From assembly GCA_030762935.1 (NCBI GenBank), contig CM060883.1, positions 30,064,501 to 30,128,500 on the forward strand: DNA of 64,000 nucleotides. The letters run 5' to 3'. A model generated the notes under the pieces. The model was given only the letters and a program-made list of their open reading frames with translations, searched no databases and was not told the origin of the DNA. How positions within the stretch are numbered: position 1 is the first letter of the stretch; each line of letters opens with the position of its first letter. The DNA is from Hymenopus coronatus. Its lineage: Eukaryota > Arthropoda > Insecta > Mantodea > Hymenopodidae. Made by a program: the position numbers and the translations under genes. Below, in pieces: positions 44,745 through 55,629 of this stretch.

Positions 44745-45065
44745 TTACTTTTTGTACTCTCCAAAAGTGTTTATTTTACAAAATTTAATAATTTGTTTCC
44801 TATAATTGGAGCATTACTTCGTAAAAGTATATGACAATTTACATTAATGTACTTTTGAGAGCCGATATAAAACTTTTAAAACAATTTGGTGATAAACTGC
44901 ATCGTGTGGAGTATTTTGAATGGAAAAGTGTTGGAAGAATTTTTTCAAGAAAATAAGGTTTAAAGTAGGAAGTGCCTATAAATAAGCATGCGCCTACCCA
45001 TGTATAACTTCGGTTAATTGATAGTTAATGTGTGCCAATAAGGAATAATTCCCTAAAGTTCAGAA
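44745..45065 (+). repeat. R3 dispersed repeat, copy 2
   Basis: Parallel to 20300-20625; AGGAAGTGCCTATAAATAAG and TTGATAGTTAATGTGTGCC are the best-kept parts. Confidence 0.75.
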
Positions 45066-45454
45066 TTCACATAATTTTATTATGACAGGAAGTAATATTT
45101 TAATTTTTCACAATTTTTATGCAATTATTAGTTCAAACTGAAATATATTTACGAGTTATCCTACAGATAACTTCACATGATAGCAACCGAGTTATATTGG
45201 AATCCGAGAAATTCCTGATTCCCTGCCGAAGACCACAGTCAAGATGCTCGAAAGCTTTGATTTCTATCTAAATTGTTTGATATCCCGTGAAGCCATCTGT
45301 AATGATCAACACCGAGAAAGCTTCAAATCTTTAATGAGTTATCTTAATGAAAAGAACACTACATACAAATTTTAACCTACATAGCTTTAAAAATATAGAA
45401 ATTAAAAATTCAGTAGCAAAGCTCCTTAATCATTACTTCAGTTATGGATAACTT
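45066..45454. other. No recognised element
   Basis: AT-rich; nothing recognised. Confidence 0.45.
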
Positions 45455-46243
45455 TAAAAAATCTGATGTGATCCATTCACATAATTTTTTCTACATCTTT
45501 GTAACAAATTATTCTTAAAAAGCATATTCTACTGTCTACTCCATGCTTATCAAGATAAACATTAGCAGAAATGCTTTCTTTTAAGTAGAGGAGAAATAAT
45601 GGAATACACTAGGCTAAAACGGTAGTCAAATCTTAAAAAAGCTGGTTACCATGTGGATGAAATCCGTTTCTTTGCATTGCTAGGAGTTGACAAACTCCTG
45701 TATGTGAGAAGTTTAAGTATTTTAAAAAACTGAAACCATAACAAGGAATATGTAAAACATTATAAACTCCACGTGTGTTTCAACGAGATCTACATATCGC
45801 TTACAGTTTACTAGTTACGCAAAATCCAGAAAAATTCATCCAAAATTAAGGGGTTTTCAGAGGCAATTCCCAGAAAATACATTTTATTTTTGTGTAAATA
45901 TCTTTAATATATGGTATTTTAATCAAAACCGTTAGAGCCATTTTTGAGAAAACCAAAATATTTGAATATTTTTCCATGTAAAGGGTAGTCTAAAGTGGGG
46001 GGGATTTTCTTCAAAATCTTCGTGTCGTATCCTGTGAAGATACTAAAACTTATATACTATTCGTTTTTGAGTTACCGTGTTCACAGACACATGGACACGC
46101 TGACATACGGACACACACATTTTTTTTTTAGGATTCAGGGGGACCCAAAATGTGTGTTCCCGGTGAAATCAGGGTATCAAATTTCTGGGTGCATTACAAT
46201 ACCTTCTCTATACACTATGTACACAGCACATGTAGGGAAAGTA
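45455..46243 (-). repeat. R1 copy, nearly complete
   Basis: TCTGATGTGATCCATTCACA to ACTATGTACACAGCACATGT and GGGAAAGTAA. A small deletion at about 45770-45790. Confidence 0.9.
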
Positions 46244-46247
46244 ATAA

Positions 46248-46625
46248 GTGTTTTATGCTTCTCTTGTTGGAATTTTAAAAACGGCCCTTGATATGTTAGA
46301 CATGTCTTCATTTCTTTGTTACCGAGACAACACTCCTTGTGAAACAAAAGCAGTGCAATTGTCCGGTCCCGTGACGGAGCTGGTTTTTCGAATCCATCAC
46401 AAGAGCCTGTATAATGATGCCATTGACAAGAACTCTCGAAGGTTCCTGGTGGGATCCGCCCTAAAGATGTCGCGGCAGTCCTTGGGAACCCGAGACACGC
46501 CTTGCACCGTGCAGCAACGTGACCTTGTAGCTTTACAATTTGTTTTTATTTGTCGTGACCTTCATATCGCCCGCCAGTCCTGGGTTCCTTCCCAACCAGA
46601 GGAACTCGGACCACGCAAAATATAG
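46248..46625 (+). other. Unidentified GC-rich open stretch
   Basis: A 125-codon open frame whose middle part (about 46320-46600) has balanced base composition, unlike the AT-rich flanks. The translation contains segments such as RFLVGSALKMSRQSLGTRDTP. I recognise no family. It begins inside the end of an R1 copy and is followed by a SINE-E copy, so it could be a decayed transposon piece or an exon of an unseen gene. No good splice sites or promoter were found. Confidence 0.25.
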
Positions 46626-46769
46626 AGTGTTATATCATTGAAATTTCAAGTTTCTTGAGATAACTATTGAGTTTTTTCAGCGATACTGGGACTGAATTTT
46701 AACTTTTCTATATTTCTGTATAAATGTTTATAACAATTCAGTGCTGTTATGTGTTCTGTTTGTTTCATT

Positions 46770-47005
46770 TTATTATAGATATAGTCCCGGAGTCTTGTGG
46801 GACTCAGGTGGCGTATTAGTTTTTATTTTTCCTCTTTTTTCTATCTTCCCGATATTTCCTTTGCTGTCCTATTTGACTACCGTCTCTTTTTACTTACAAA
46901 TACATATACATATTTACAAACACACACACACACCCATACCCAAGGCGGGACTCTAACCCATGATCCCCTACGCCACGAAGCATCAAGGCGAGGTACTTTA
47001 ACGAG
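46770..47005 (-). repeat. SINE-E copy
   Basis: Minus-strand B box GGGTTAGAGTCCCGCCTTGG, then a GT-rich body and the hairpin relic GAGTCCCAC...GACTCCGG near 46787-46806. Matches 11050-11285. Confidence 0.72.
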
Positions 47006-47075
47006 AGTGGTTACGGAGACCTTTGTGTTAATATGAGTATTACTTTTCATTAAAATTTAATGAATATTTTGCGAT

Positions 47076-47325
47076 ACACAGGGTGTTTCAAAAATACGGG
47101 GCATAACTTCAGGTATGTATTTCCCACATGTAGACAATCAATTTAGTTCATTATAACATGTGTCCGGAAATGCTTCATTTCCGAGTTATGGCCTTCACCT
47201 TGTGGTAAAGCTCCATTTTCGTTGTGATAAGCTGGACCGCTGATAAACAGTGTACAAACTGGAACATCCTTGATATTTCAGTTTCCTCTACATTACGTGA
47301 TGTAGCAGGAGTACTTCCGTTTAGT
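47076..47325 (+). mobile_element. Fragment of a DNA transposon with ACAGGGTGTTTC end
   Basis: Starts ACAGGGTGTTTCAAAAATAC, a terminus common among arthropod TIR elements and similar to the inverse end at 40657-40672. The other terminus is not found before the R1 copy. Confidence 0.5.
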
Positions 47326-47329
47326 CTAT

Positions 47330-47560
47330 TTTTACTTTCTCTACACGTATTATGTACATAGTGTATAGAGAAGGTATTGTAATGCACCCAAAAATTCGAT
47401 ACCGAAATTTCACCGGAAATATATGATTTGGGTCCCCCCGAATCAAAAAAGCATTTCTGGAAAAAAGGTCCGCGTGTGTGTGTGTGTGTCTGTCTGTGGG
47501 CAGCATAGCTCAAACAAGAAAAGACCGTTAAATACCAAACATGGTATTATTTATATTAAC
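47330..47560 (+). repeat. R1 left part
   Basis: Palindrome CACGTATTATGTACATAGTG to CCAAACATGGTATT, ended by a mariner remnant. GT tract at 47474-47488. Confidence 0.85.
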
Positions 47561-47574
47561 TTTAAGAATCATAT

Positions 47575-48008
47575 TTTTATTTCTAAAGCACAACCAGCAT
47601 TTCACAAGAACGTGTGGGTCACAGGATGTCCAAAACTTATTTTGTCACGCAAGTCAGATGTTCCCACCTCAATATCTATAAACTTACTCGCCCAATGACG
47701 CACACTACTCAAATCAACACAATCACCATAAACTACTTTCATTCTCTGATGAATCTGCTTTGAGGTGACACCTTCTGCTGTCAAGAATTCAATGATTGCA
47801 TATTGCTTAAATCACATTGACCGACCGTCTGCGCAGGGTTCCATACTTTACACTGTAACAACACAACCGTTCAATGCTAAGGCTTCCCGCCAACTGGAGC
47901 TGTAGAGAAGAGGCTACGGAACAAGCCAGTACCTGCCGCATACTAATGCTGCCATCTGTCGAAAAGTTACGAAGGTAGAGGCATTACTTTTCATTTAACC
48001 CTCGTACA
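47575..48008 (-). mobile_element. mariner-type N-terminal transposase remnant
   Basis: The minus-strand reading includes FLTAEGVTSKQIHQRMKVVY, then SSVRHWASKF and GTSDLRDKISFGHPVTH: the helix-turn-helix region and linker of a mariner transposase. No catalytic part follows; about 85 codons remain. A terminus-like ATTTAACCCTCGTA lies at the right end. Confidence 0.75.
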
Positions 48009-48945
48009 TAGTAGATAGAGAAGAAATTGTAATCCACCCAAAACATTTCATACCGAGATTTCACCGGAAATATGTTTTGAGACTCCCTGGATCCCAAAAA
48101 GGCCTATTAGAAACATGTCCGTGTGTATGTGTGTGTGGACAGCATAGCTGAAAAACGAATAGTCGGATAGATACCAAATTTGGTATTTGAGTGCATTATC
48201 TTCCAACGGTGGGACACGAAGATTTTCAAGAAATTCGCCTTACCCCAGCTACTCTTTGCATGGAACACTTTTTACAAGGTATTGTGACTTTCTCAAAATG
48301 GCTTTAACGATTTTGATTAAAATGCCATATATTCAAGATATTTTTATGACAAACCAAGTGTATATTTTGAATTTTCTGGAAATTTCCTCTGAAGGCCCCT
48401 TCATTTTGGTGACTGTATAACTGGTAAACAGTAAGTCGAGATATTCCGAGTTATTGGTTTCAGTTTTAAGGTACCTAAACTTTTCTCAAAGGGGAGATAT
48501 ATTGCTTTTCCTCTCTCTTTTGTTTACTTTAAGCAAGCAAAGAGAACTGAATTTCAAATTATCATAGTGACCGGCTTTTAAAACATTTCACAATCGCTTT
48601 AGTCCATGCATTCCCTTATTTTCCTTCTATTTACAAAGTAAAGCAATTAGACAATTCCACTAATGTTTATCATGATGTAAATAAAAGAAAAATATTTTGT
48701 ATGGAAAGTTTATTTCGATACAGCTAGAGAAGGTAATGTGAATGGAACCTGCCAGTTTCTTTTAGCTATGCTGTTCGCAGAATTTTATTATATACACGTG
48801 CGCACTCAAAACATCTGTTTCTTTCTTCTTTTTTCAGGGGTTCGGAAACACGTATTTTATGATGAAACATCGTACTTAAACTTTTGGGTGGAGTGCAATT
48901 ATTTCTCTAGCTATTACGTGCATGGTAGAGAAAGTAAAGAGGATT
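48003..48945. repeat. R1 copy (+) joined to an R1 left end (-)
   Basis: 48003-48757 runs from a palindrome remnant to GTGAATGGAACCTGCCAG. 48758-48945 is the reverse left end from AGCTATGCTGTTCGCAGA to GGTAGAGAAAGTAAAG. Confidence 0.85.
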
Positions 48946-48959
48946 AAAAGGAAATTAAA

Positions 48960-49140
48960 TGCGTTCTATGTTTTGTCTTACAACATTTCAGGACAGTGAA
49001 AAGAATAGTTATTCGTTTGTTCTCAGCACAAAGAGAACTTTATTTTTCAAAAGTAGGTATGCAATTTGCCCTTGAAGCATGGTCCTATGAAACATATGCA
49101 GAGGATGTTCTGAATAGCCAAGGTGAGCTGTCGTCTCAGC
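48960..49140 (+). other. Unassigned sequence upstream of the small gene
   Basis: Between an R1 fragment and the TATA box there is an open stretch after a good acceptor (ACATTTCAG, ends about 48990), reading RELYFSKVGMQFALEAWSYETYAEDVLNSQ and followed by a possible donor GTGAGC at about 49121. It might be an exon of another transcript or a distal promoter. I do not recognise it. Confidence 0.2.
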
Positions 49141-49156
49141 TTTTCTTCTGTTTTGC

Positions 49157-49207
49157 TATATATAACCGCGTTCATCACCATCTGCAGAACAGTGTCTGAT
49201 TTACAAC
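49157..49207 (+). promoter_or_regulatory. TATA core promoter of the small peptide gene
   Basis: TATATATAA at 49157-49165 is followed 31-34 bases later by ACAGTG (around 49191), a fair initiator. The ATG lies about 17 bases further on at 49208. Spacing and order match a classic insect TATA promoter with a short 5' UTR. Confidence 0.6.
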
Positions 49208-50083
49208 ATGCTGCACACGGTAAGCTTACTTATTCAGGGTGACTCAAAAGAATTGGACATTTTGGAATGAAAATTTATGGATGAGCAAAATAACTTTACA
49301 CGTATTTATGTCAATATATAGTACAGAGTAGCCGTTATTGAATATCACAATCATGTTTATTTCTTAAATATCACATCCGATAGATGAGCTCCCTCTTAGC
49401 ACATACATTCCTTATTCCTGATAGGAACTTGTGCATAACTCGACTTAACATTTCAGCAGGAAAACTTGAGATTTCCTCTCTTATTCTTGTTTTAAGTTCT
49501 TCGGTGGTAGCAGGTCGAGTACGGTAAACCGCGCTCTTAAGGTGGCCCCACAAGAAAAAGTCACAAGTTGTAAGATCTGGCGATCTTGGAGGCCATGCAA
49601 TGTCACCGTGCCTTAAAATGACACGGTTACCAGACAAACGTTGGACAGCTCACATCAACATCCGTGCTGTATGTGGTGTTGCTCCGTTTGCCAAAACCAG
49701 CAGTTGGCAGGAAAATGGGGCAGCTCATGGGTTTCCATTTCTGTAATAGGCTTTTACCGCAAAGGCAATCTGTACACCGTTCCATCGCGCCATGTTTACT
49801 AAATGGCAAGGCCGTGTGAGCAGGCTTCTGTATGTCATTCGGCGCTATCTATCGCTCAGCGTTGCTACAATTGTTTTCAAATTCTTTTGAGCCACCCTAT
49901 ATTTGCTTGATATACTGCTTCGAACCCAGGATCTCTAGCTAATGAATGTTTCAGTTGCTGTTGGTGACACTTCTAGCATTGGTGGCTGCTGCAGTGGCGG
50001 CCCCACAGTACTTCGCCACTTACTACGATATACGAGTTCCATATCTCTATCCTTACACATATCCAGTCTACTGGTATCCCTAG
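49208..50083 (+). CDS. Small secreted Tyr/Pro-rich peptide, two exons
   Basis: Exon 1 encodes M-L-H-T (49208-49219) before donor GTAAGC. Exon 2 (49955-50083), after acceptor ATGTTTCAG, continues in phase 0 with LLLVTLLALVAAAVAAPQYF and ends in YLYPYTYPVYWYP at TAG. The product is 46 residues: a clear signal peptide, likely cut after AVAA or AVA, and a mature chain of about 26 residues rich in Tyr and Pro. Small proteins of this design occur in insects as NPLP4-like peptides and short cuticle-associated proteins; which one this is cannot be decided here. An alternative start without splicing is the ATG at 49946 (MFQLLLV, 45 residues), but the spliced form has a promoter at the right distance. 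The stop codon touches a GTGAGT donor at 50084, so a 3' UTR exon downstream is likely. A transposon fills the intron. Confidence 0.72.
49236..49898 (-). mobile_element. IS630/mariner-type element in the small gene's intron
   Basis: The ends AGGGTGACTCAAAAGAATT (49236) and its inverse AATTCTTTTGAGCCACCCT (49880-49898) differ at one base. The minus strand keeps a transposase start (49720-49809, KSLLQKWKPM and related frames) fused to its C-terminal third (49371-49637, WPPRSPDLTTCDFFLWGHLK, then TRIREEISSFPAEMLSRVM). The region between, which would hold the first catalytic Asp, is deleted. It sits wholly between the two exons of the peptide gene. Confidence 0.85.
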
Positions 50084-50204
50084 GTGAGTAAACGTTGCTT
50101 TACTTCAAAGTAAGGAACTGCTCTATTGAATGTTTTCAACAATCGAATGTATTACGATAATGTGATATGACTATCGAACTATTTGATTTTTCATTCTTAC
50201 TTTC

Positions 50205-50935
50205 TCTACACGTACTATGTACATTATGTATTGCATCCAACAATGCTATATCAAGATTTCACCGGAAATGCGTGTTTTAAGACCACCTTAATACAAAAAA
50301 AACATTTTTAGAAAATGACTGTGTGTCTGTGGACAGCATATCTAAAAAATTATGAATACCAAACTTGATATTTAAGTTCAGTATTTTCCAAGGATCCCCC
50401 ACCGCCTACTACCCTTTACATGAAATATTTAACGAAAACTTGATTTTCTCAAAAATGGCTATAACAATTTTGATTAAAGTACCTTATGTTTAAGGTATTT
50501 TTATGTGAAACGAAATGTATATCTTGAATTTTCTGGGAATAGCCTCTGAAATCCTTTTCATTATGCACGACTTTTGTATAACTGACAAACTGTAGGAGAT
50601 ATACAAAAACCTACTGCACAAAAAATGTAGGTCACATGAAAACACACAATTTATGTCATACACTCGATTTATGGCACATATAATTTTTTTTTTTTTTGGA
50701 TTTAACCATTTCCGAGATGTCCCTCGTTATTGGTTTAATTTTAAAATATGTATTTGAACTTTACTCATATGGGTATTTCTCATCTCTGGCCATGTTAATA
50801 GAACGAATTTTAATCACATAGCAACCAGCTTTTAAAAGATTTGACTATCGCTTTAGCCCAGTGTATTAATTTATTTCTCTTCTACTTGTAAGAAACCAAG
50901 TAATAAGACCATTTATGTCTTATTACTTGGTCCCT
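50205..50935 (+). repeat. R1 copy, nearly complete
   Basis: TTACTTTCTCTACACGTACT at the left, internal landmarks in order, and CTTCTACTTGTAAGAAACC near the right; it ends where SINE-B sequence begins. Confidence 0.88.
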
Positions 50936-51160
50936 GGAGGGGGGGGGGGTGCCAATTGAGGATCTACTTGATTGAGAAGTAGCGGCTCCAGATCGAGAAG
51001 ACCGCATTAACTGGCCGGTAAGGACTCGAGGCGCTGATCACATCTCACCCTCCAGCGCTGCACTTCATTTTTCACGCCTTTGGGCCGAGATGCTGGATGC
51101 AGCGGCCGGGCGATAGGCCATGGTCCTTGTGGACCGTCGTGCCATGGATACGTTATTGGA
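50936..51160 (+). repeat. SINE-B, 5'-truncated copy
   Basis: CCAATTGAGGATCTACTTGA, GAAGTAGCGGCTCCAGATCG, GCAGCGGCCGGGCGATAGGC and GTCGTGCCATGG follow the SINE-B body. The tRNA head is missing. Confidence 0.8.
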
Positions 51161-51451
51161 TCGCCAAGTCAGTTCACATAGCTTGAAGCGAATCGGATGA
51201 TGGAGAAACAAGCAGACAATAAATATAGAGGCAGTTGCTAATTCTTAGATAAGCAGCAGGTACTAATTTATTTTGTACACAGATTAATCTACAATAAAAT
51301 AACACAAACAATGTTGTATTTTAATTATACGTTTACGTTTTCAAATATTTCGTTAAAACCTGGGTAACCTATGAAAGCTATATTCAGAAAAAAGAAATCT
51401 TTATTTGACTTGGCATAACTCATTAGTGAAAGTAATTGCTCACACAAATAC
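51161..51451. other. No recognised element
   Basis: Nothing recognised. Confidence 0.45.
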
Positions 51452-52125
51452 GAGGACTATTTGTTTTCAACCTCTGATAGGTTATAAATAAAAGACAAAT
51501 TCATAGAAAACAATTATTATATTTCTAAAAGTTTTGTACACTTATGGTACTTTTCAACATAATCACCGAAAAGATTGAGACATTTATCGTAAATGTTGCC
51601 GCCAAATAATTTCAAATGAGCATTGACGTTGTTTTGAAGATCTTCGTTGGTTTGAAAGTGCTGCCCTCCTAGCCACGTCTACAGTTCAGGGAAAAGGTGA
51701 AAGTCGCTGTGTTCCAGGTCAGGACTGTACGGCGGATGATTGAAAATGTCCCATTGAAATTGTTCAAGGAGCCGATGGGTTGTGCCAGCAGTGTGTGGAC
51801 GAGCGTTGTCATCGATTGAACACAATTCCTGAAGTCAGCATTCCTCTTCGTTTGTTTTTAATGGCTCTCCGCAAACGCCGTAAAGCACGAAGATCTTCAA
51901 AACAACGTCAATGCTCATTTGAAACCATTGGCGGCAACATTTTTTGAAGCTGGTGTTGCAAAGCTTGTGCACAGATACGATAAATGTCTCAATCTTTTCG
52001 GTGTTTATGTTGAAAAGTAACCATAAGCGTACAAAATTTTTAGTAATAAAATAACAGTTTTCTATGTACTTGTATTTTATTTATAGCCTATCGGAGGTTA
52101 AAATAAAACAAAAAACGGCCCTCAT
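51452..52125. mobile_element. mariner remnant folded into an inverted repeat
   Basis: Both ends are the same mariner terminus (CGAGGACTATTTGTTTTCAA at 51453; its inverse ending ACGGCCCTC near 52120). On the minus strand, 51885 to about 51560 reads RAIKNKRRGMLTS, then DDNARPHTAGTTHRLLEQFQ and YSPDLEHSDFHLF: catalytic Asp 2 and 3 of a mariner transposase plus its C-terminus. On the plus strand, 51890-52020 reads a second C-terminus, DLQNNVNAHLKPLAATFFEA and KCLNIFGVYVEK. The N-terminal half is absent. Confidence 0.88.
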
Positions 52126-52794
52126 ATGTAGCATCAAACATATCCAAAATGTTAGTTGCAAAGAAACTTAATTGCATGTGTTTTGCAACTGATAACTGTT
52201 TGTTTAGATCACGAGTATTTAGAAAACTATTAATAATCACAGATAATCAATATAACTGAAAATCCATCATTATTCTGCAGGTACACCATGTAGGATTTAC
52301 AAAAGATAGTAAAATAAATTCTGTAAATAATATGAAGGGTTTACCTGGCAAGGAAATGTAATTATTACACTTTGTTCTCATTTTGGAGGGATTGCAGAGA
52401 GAACATTTTACAGCTGCTTCTCTTGTAACTGTCTGTTCCACAATTCCAACTGCATAGCAAACATTTTAATTGCATCGTGCATGCTTATAATATTTTGATC
52501 TGTTTCTTTGTTGGTTAAGTTCAGATGTGTGTTTAGCTATTTAATTGCAAACAAGGAATGATAAAATGTTATATATAGGTTTAGAACCTATCGTAATGTT
52601 GCAATTGGAGCTCTGCCGCGGCCCGACACTGCCATATGTTTTTTTCGAGTGGAGAAATTTATAAAATAGCCCGGGCTAGTTAAGGATATTATTATTAAGG
52701 ATAAACATTTTCTAGATCATTGTACAGGTCTTCATAAATTGTGACTCCTGTTTAAACACTATCCGTGCAATGCTGGAAATCGGCTAGTAGTTCA
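52126..52794. other. No recognised element
   Basis: AT-rich apart from a short GC-rich patch at 52608-52625; nothing recognised. Confidence 0.45.
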
Positions 52795-53702
52795 AAAAAT
52801 TCTGACTGTTCCATTCATATAACTTTCTCTACATCTCTGCAATAAATTATTGTTAAAAGCTTATTATTTTATCTACTTCAGGCTAATCGAGATAAACACT
52901 AGCAGAAATTGTCTTATTATTTGTAGTTACCCTTATTAAGTACAAGGTAAATAAGGGAATACATAGATTAAAGCGATGGCAAAATGTTTTAAAAACTGGT
53001 TGCTATGTGATTGTCTCTTTGTATGGTCAGGAGTTGACAAAATTCCCATATGAGAAAATTTTAAATATTTCAAAACTGAAACCAATAACAAGTAATATCT
53101 CGGAAATAGTCAACTCCTCAAAAAAATTGTGTATGACATAAACGTTGTTTTAATGAAATCTAAGGTGGCGCCGTGGTTAGACCGATCGCCTCCCACCGAG
53201 GTGGCCCGGGTTCGATCCCAAGCGCCCGCATGCTGGATTTTTGGTGGTCGAAGCGGCGTCTGGTGGGTTTTCTCCGGGTCCTCCAGTTTCCCCCGCCACT
53301 TATTCCATCAATTGCTCCATCAGCACCTCTCCAATCATCCACTTCATGCCTGGATACGGCCGACCCCTCGCAACAGGTTCTCCATCCTGTGGTATCGTTC
53401 TGTTGGCTCCTCGACGGGCTTCTGCCTCCTAGGTCCTTTAAATAGGGATAGGGTACGCGAAATCTACATTTTTTGTGTCTTACGGTGTACCAGAATGAAA
53501 AAGTCTTCAGAGGCTATTCCCAGATAATTGAAGATATATACTTTATTAACTGCGTAACTATCTTCAGTATACGTTATTTTAGCCATTTTTGAGAACATCA
53601 ACAGTTTTTTTATGTAAAATGTATTAAACTTCAACACCAAGTTTGCTATTTTACCGACTTTTCGTATTTGTTCACGGGGACACACGCTCACACCTACACA
53701 GA
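52795..53702 (-). repeat. R1 copy interrupted by SINE-C
   Basis: Right end CTGACTGTTCCATTCATATA to the interior at 53162; resumes after the SINE and stops at GACACACGCTCACACC, meeting a forward copy. Confidence 0.88.
53163..53458 (+). repeat. SINE-C with target duplication
   Basis: tRNA-like GTGGCGCCGTGGTTAGACC (A box) and CCCGGGTTCGATCCCAAGCG (B box), then a GC-rich body ending TAGGGATAGGGTACGC. The 8-bp duplication GAAATCTA is at 53155-53162 and 53459-53466. The frames at 53129, 53173 and 53241 are SINE-derived. Confidence 0.93.
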
Positions 53703-54722
53703 CTTTTATTTTCTCTAGCACGTATGTACAATGTACAAAGTGGACAGAGAAGGAATTGTATTCCACACAAAAATTCGATGTCGAGATTTCACCGGAAACA
53801 TAAGAGTATTTTGATCTCTCCGGAGTCCGAAAAAAATCATTTTTAGAAAAAGGTCCGCTTGTGCGTGTGTCTGTAGACAGCATGGCTCAAAAATGAAAGT
53901 CCGTTAAATAGCAAACTTGGTATTTAGGTTTAGTATCTTCCAAGGATGCGACACAAAGATTTTCAACAAAATCCCCACAACACACACTACCCTTTACATG
54001 GAAAATTTTTCGAAAATTTTGATTTTCTCAAAAATGGCTCTAACGAATTTGTTTAGAATCCCGTATATTAAAGATATTAACATGTCAAATAAAATGCATA
54101 TCTTGAATATTCTGGGGAAGAGCCTCTAAAGACCTCTTTATTTTTGATGAACTTTTCCGAATAGTTAAACCGTAAGAGATGGACAAAAACTTACTACACA
54201 AAAGATGTGGATCTTGTTAAAACACAATTTATTATGACATAATTTATGTCATATACATTTTGGTTATAGAGTTTTAAAATACTTATACTTTTATCAGACA
54301 GGAAGTGTCCGTTTTCTTTTGTTCCACTCCTGGCTAAGCAAAGAAGCGATTTGCAATGACAACGACAGCTTTTAAAACATTTGATTATCATTTTAGCCTA
54401 GTATATTCCTTTAGTTCCCTTCTGCACAAGGAAGTAATTAATAAATAATAAGAATCTAAGTAATAAGTATATTCTGATAATGTTTGTTTCGATTAGCATA
54501 GTGTAGAAAGAAGAATAATCTTTTGTATGAAGTTTATCTGTAGGTCAGCTAGAGAAAGTCATGTGAGTGTAGCACATTAGATTTTTTTCTAAAAATATCT
54601 GTTTTTCGGATAAAGGGGATCTGAAACTTGTACTTCCGGTGAAATCTCCCTATCAAATTTTAGAGTGTGGTGCAATACCTTCTCTGTATATGTACTACAT
54701 ACTAAACAGAGAAAGTAAAAAC
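53703..54722. repeat. R1 copy (+) joined to an R1 left end (-)
   Basis: 53703-54585 is forward, from the palindrome to GTGAGTGTAGCACATTAGAT. 54586-54722 is reverse, from TTTTTTCTAAAAATATCTG to ACAGAGAAAGTAAAAA. Confidence 0.88.
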
Positions 54723-54734
54723 GGCGATAAAAAT

Positions 54735-55038
54735 GGAAATGAAATGAAATGGCGTTTTATTGATGGACGCTCTTTAACTGCTGTGGTTCTCAGCGTCCCA
54801 TTCTATTGGGCGTGAAAGACCCGATTAATTTTGCTCAGGGACCTCACTTATCAGGCTTGAGGTGCTTTTACGTGCCGTAAATCTACGACACGAGACCCAC
54901 GTCTTTACTTCCCTTCCTAAGGAAGCCATGCTAAGGATTTTTACGCCCGAAAAAAATCCATCGTCCTCCGCCGGGTTTGAACCCGCGACCTTGGGTATAT
55001 GAAGTTAGCATTGTAACCATTACACCACGGAGGGCGAC
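54735..55038 (-). repeat. SINE-A, full-length copy
   Basis: GATGGACGCTCTTTAACTGC at the tail; minus-strand head with GTGGTGTAATGGTTACAATG and B box GGGTTCAAACCCGGCGGAGG. Along with 44277-44581 it is the best-kept copy. Confidence 0.92.
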
Positions 55039-55629
55039 TAAAATAAAAGTGGCAGGAATACATCCTTCAGTTATTCCTTCTTTGTCAGACAAGAGTCCAA
55101 ATTTTTCATGCAACAAGTGTCAGAGAATTTATTTTCATATGCTTTTATGTAGTTGAACAAACAAAAGGATTTAATTTCTGAAAAAGAAGAAAAGAAAATT
55201 GAAAAGCGACACAGCAGAGGAAGACAAAACAGATAACACCGCTGCCTGTGGTTATGTAAGGTGAATAGATACAGAGCGGCTTACGGTTAGGTATTGTGTG
55301 TCTAGAATGTGGTCGGCATCTTTGAGCCAGTAAATGTGCTTGCATAACTCGCCTAGTTCCGTTGCAAAGAATTCTACGCTTACTCGAATCATACTATTCG
55401 ACACCACCCATTATCAGCAATCCATCAACGCCAGTTTTATACGAACTTGCCGTGAAAACCTCCAGTTAATTATCAAAAACCGCTGAAAGTGGACCCAGTA
55501 GAGAACCAGACACTGCCCTTGATGAGGCACCTTTCGGTTTTTCAAGGCAAAGGCCGCAGTTTTGGTGTATCACTTCCAGTTTATCCCCCACGGTAAAAAT
55601 TGCTATCGTCCATTAAAGATATTCAAAAT
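55039..55629. other. No recognised element
   Basis: Mixed composition, slightly richer in GC at 55310-55590. No convincing frame or known repeat. Confidence 0.4.

Noticed and set aside
53129..53527. 132-codon frame as a gene.
   Set aside because: It lies across SINE-C, whose target duplication shows it is an insertion, and frames overlap on both strands.
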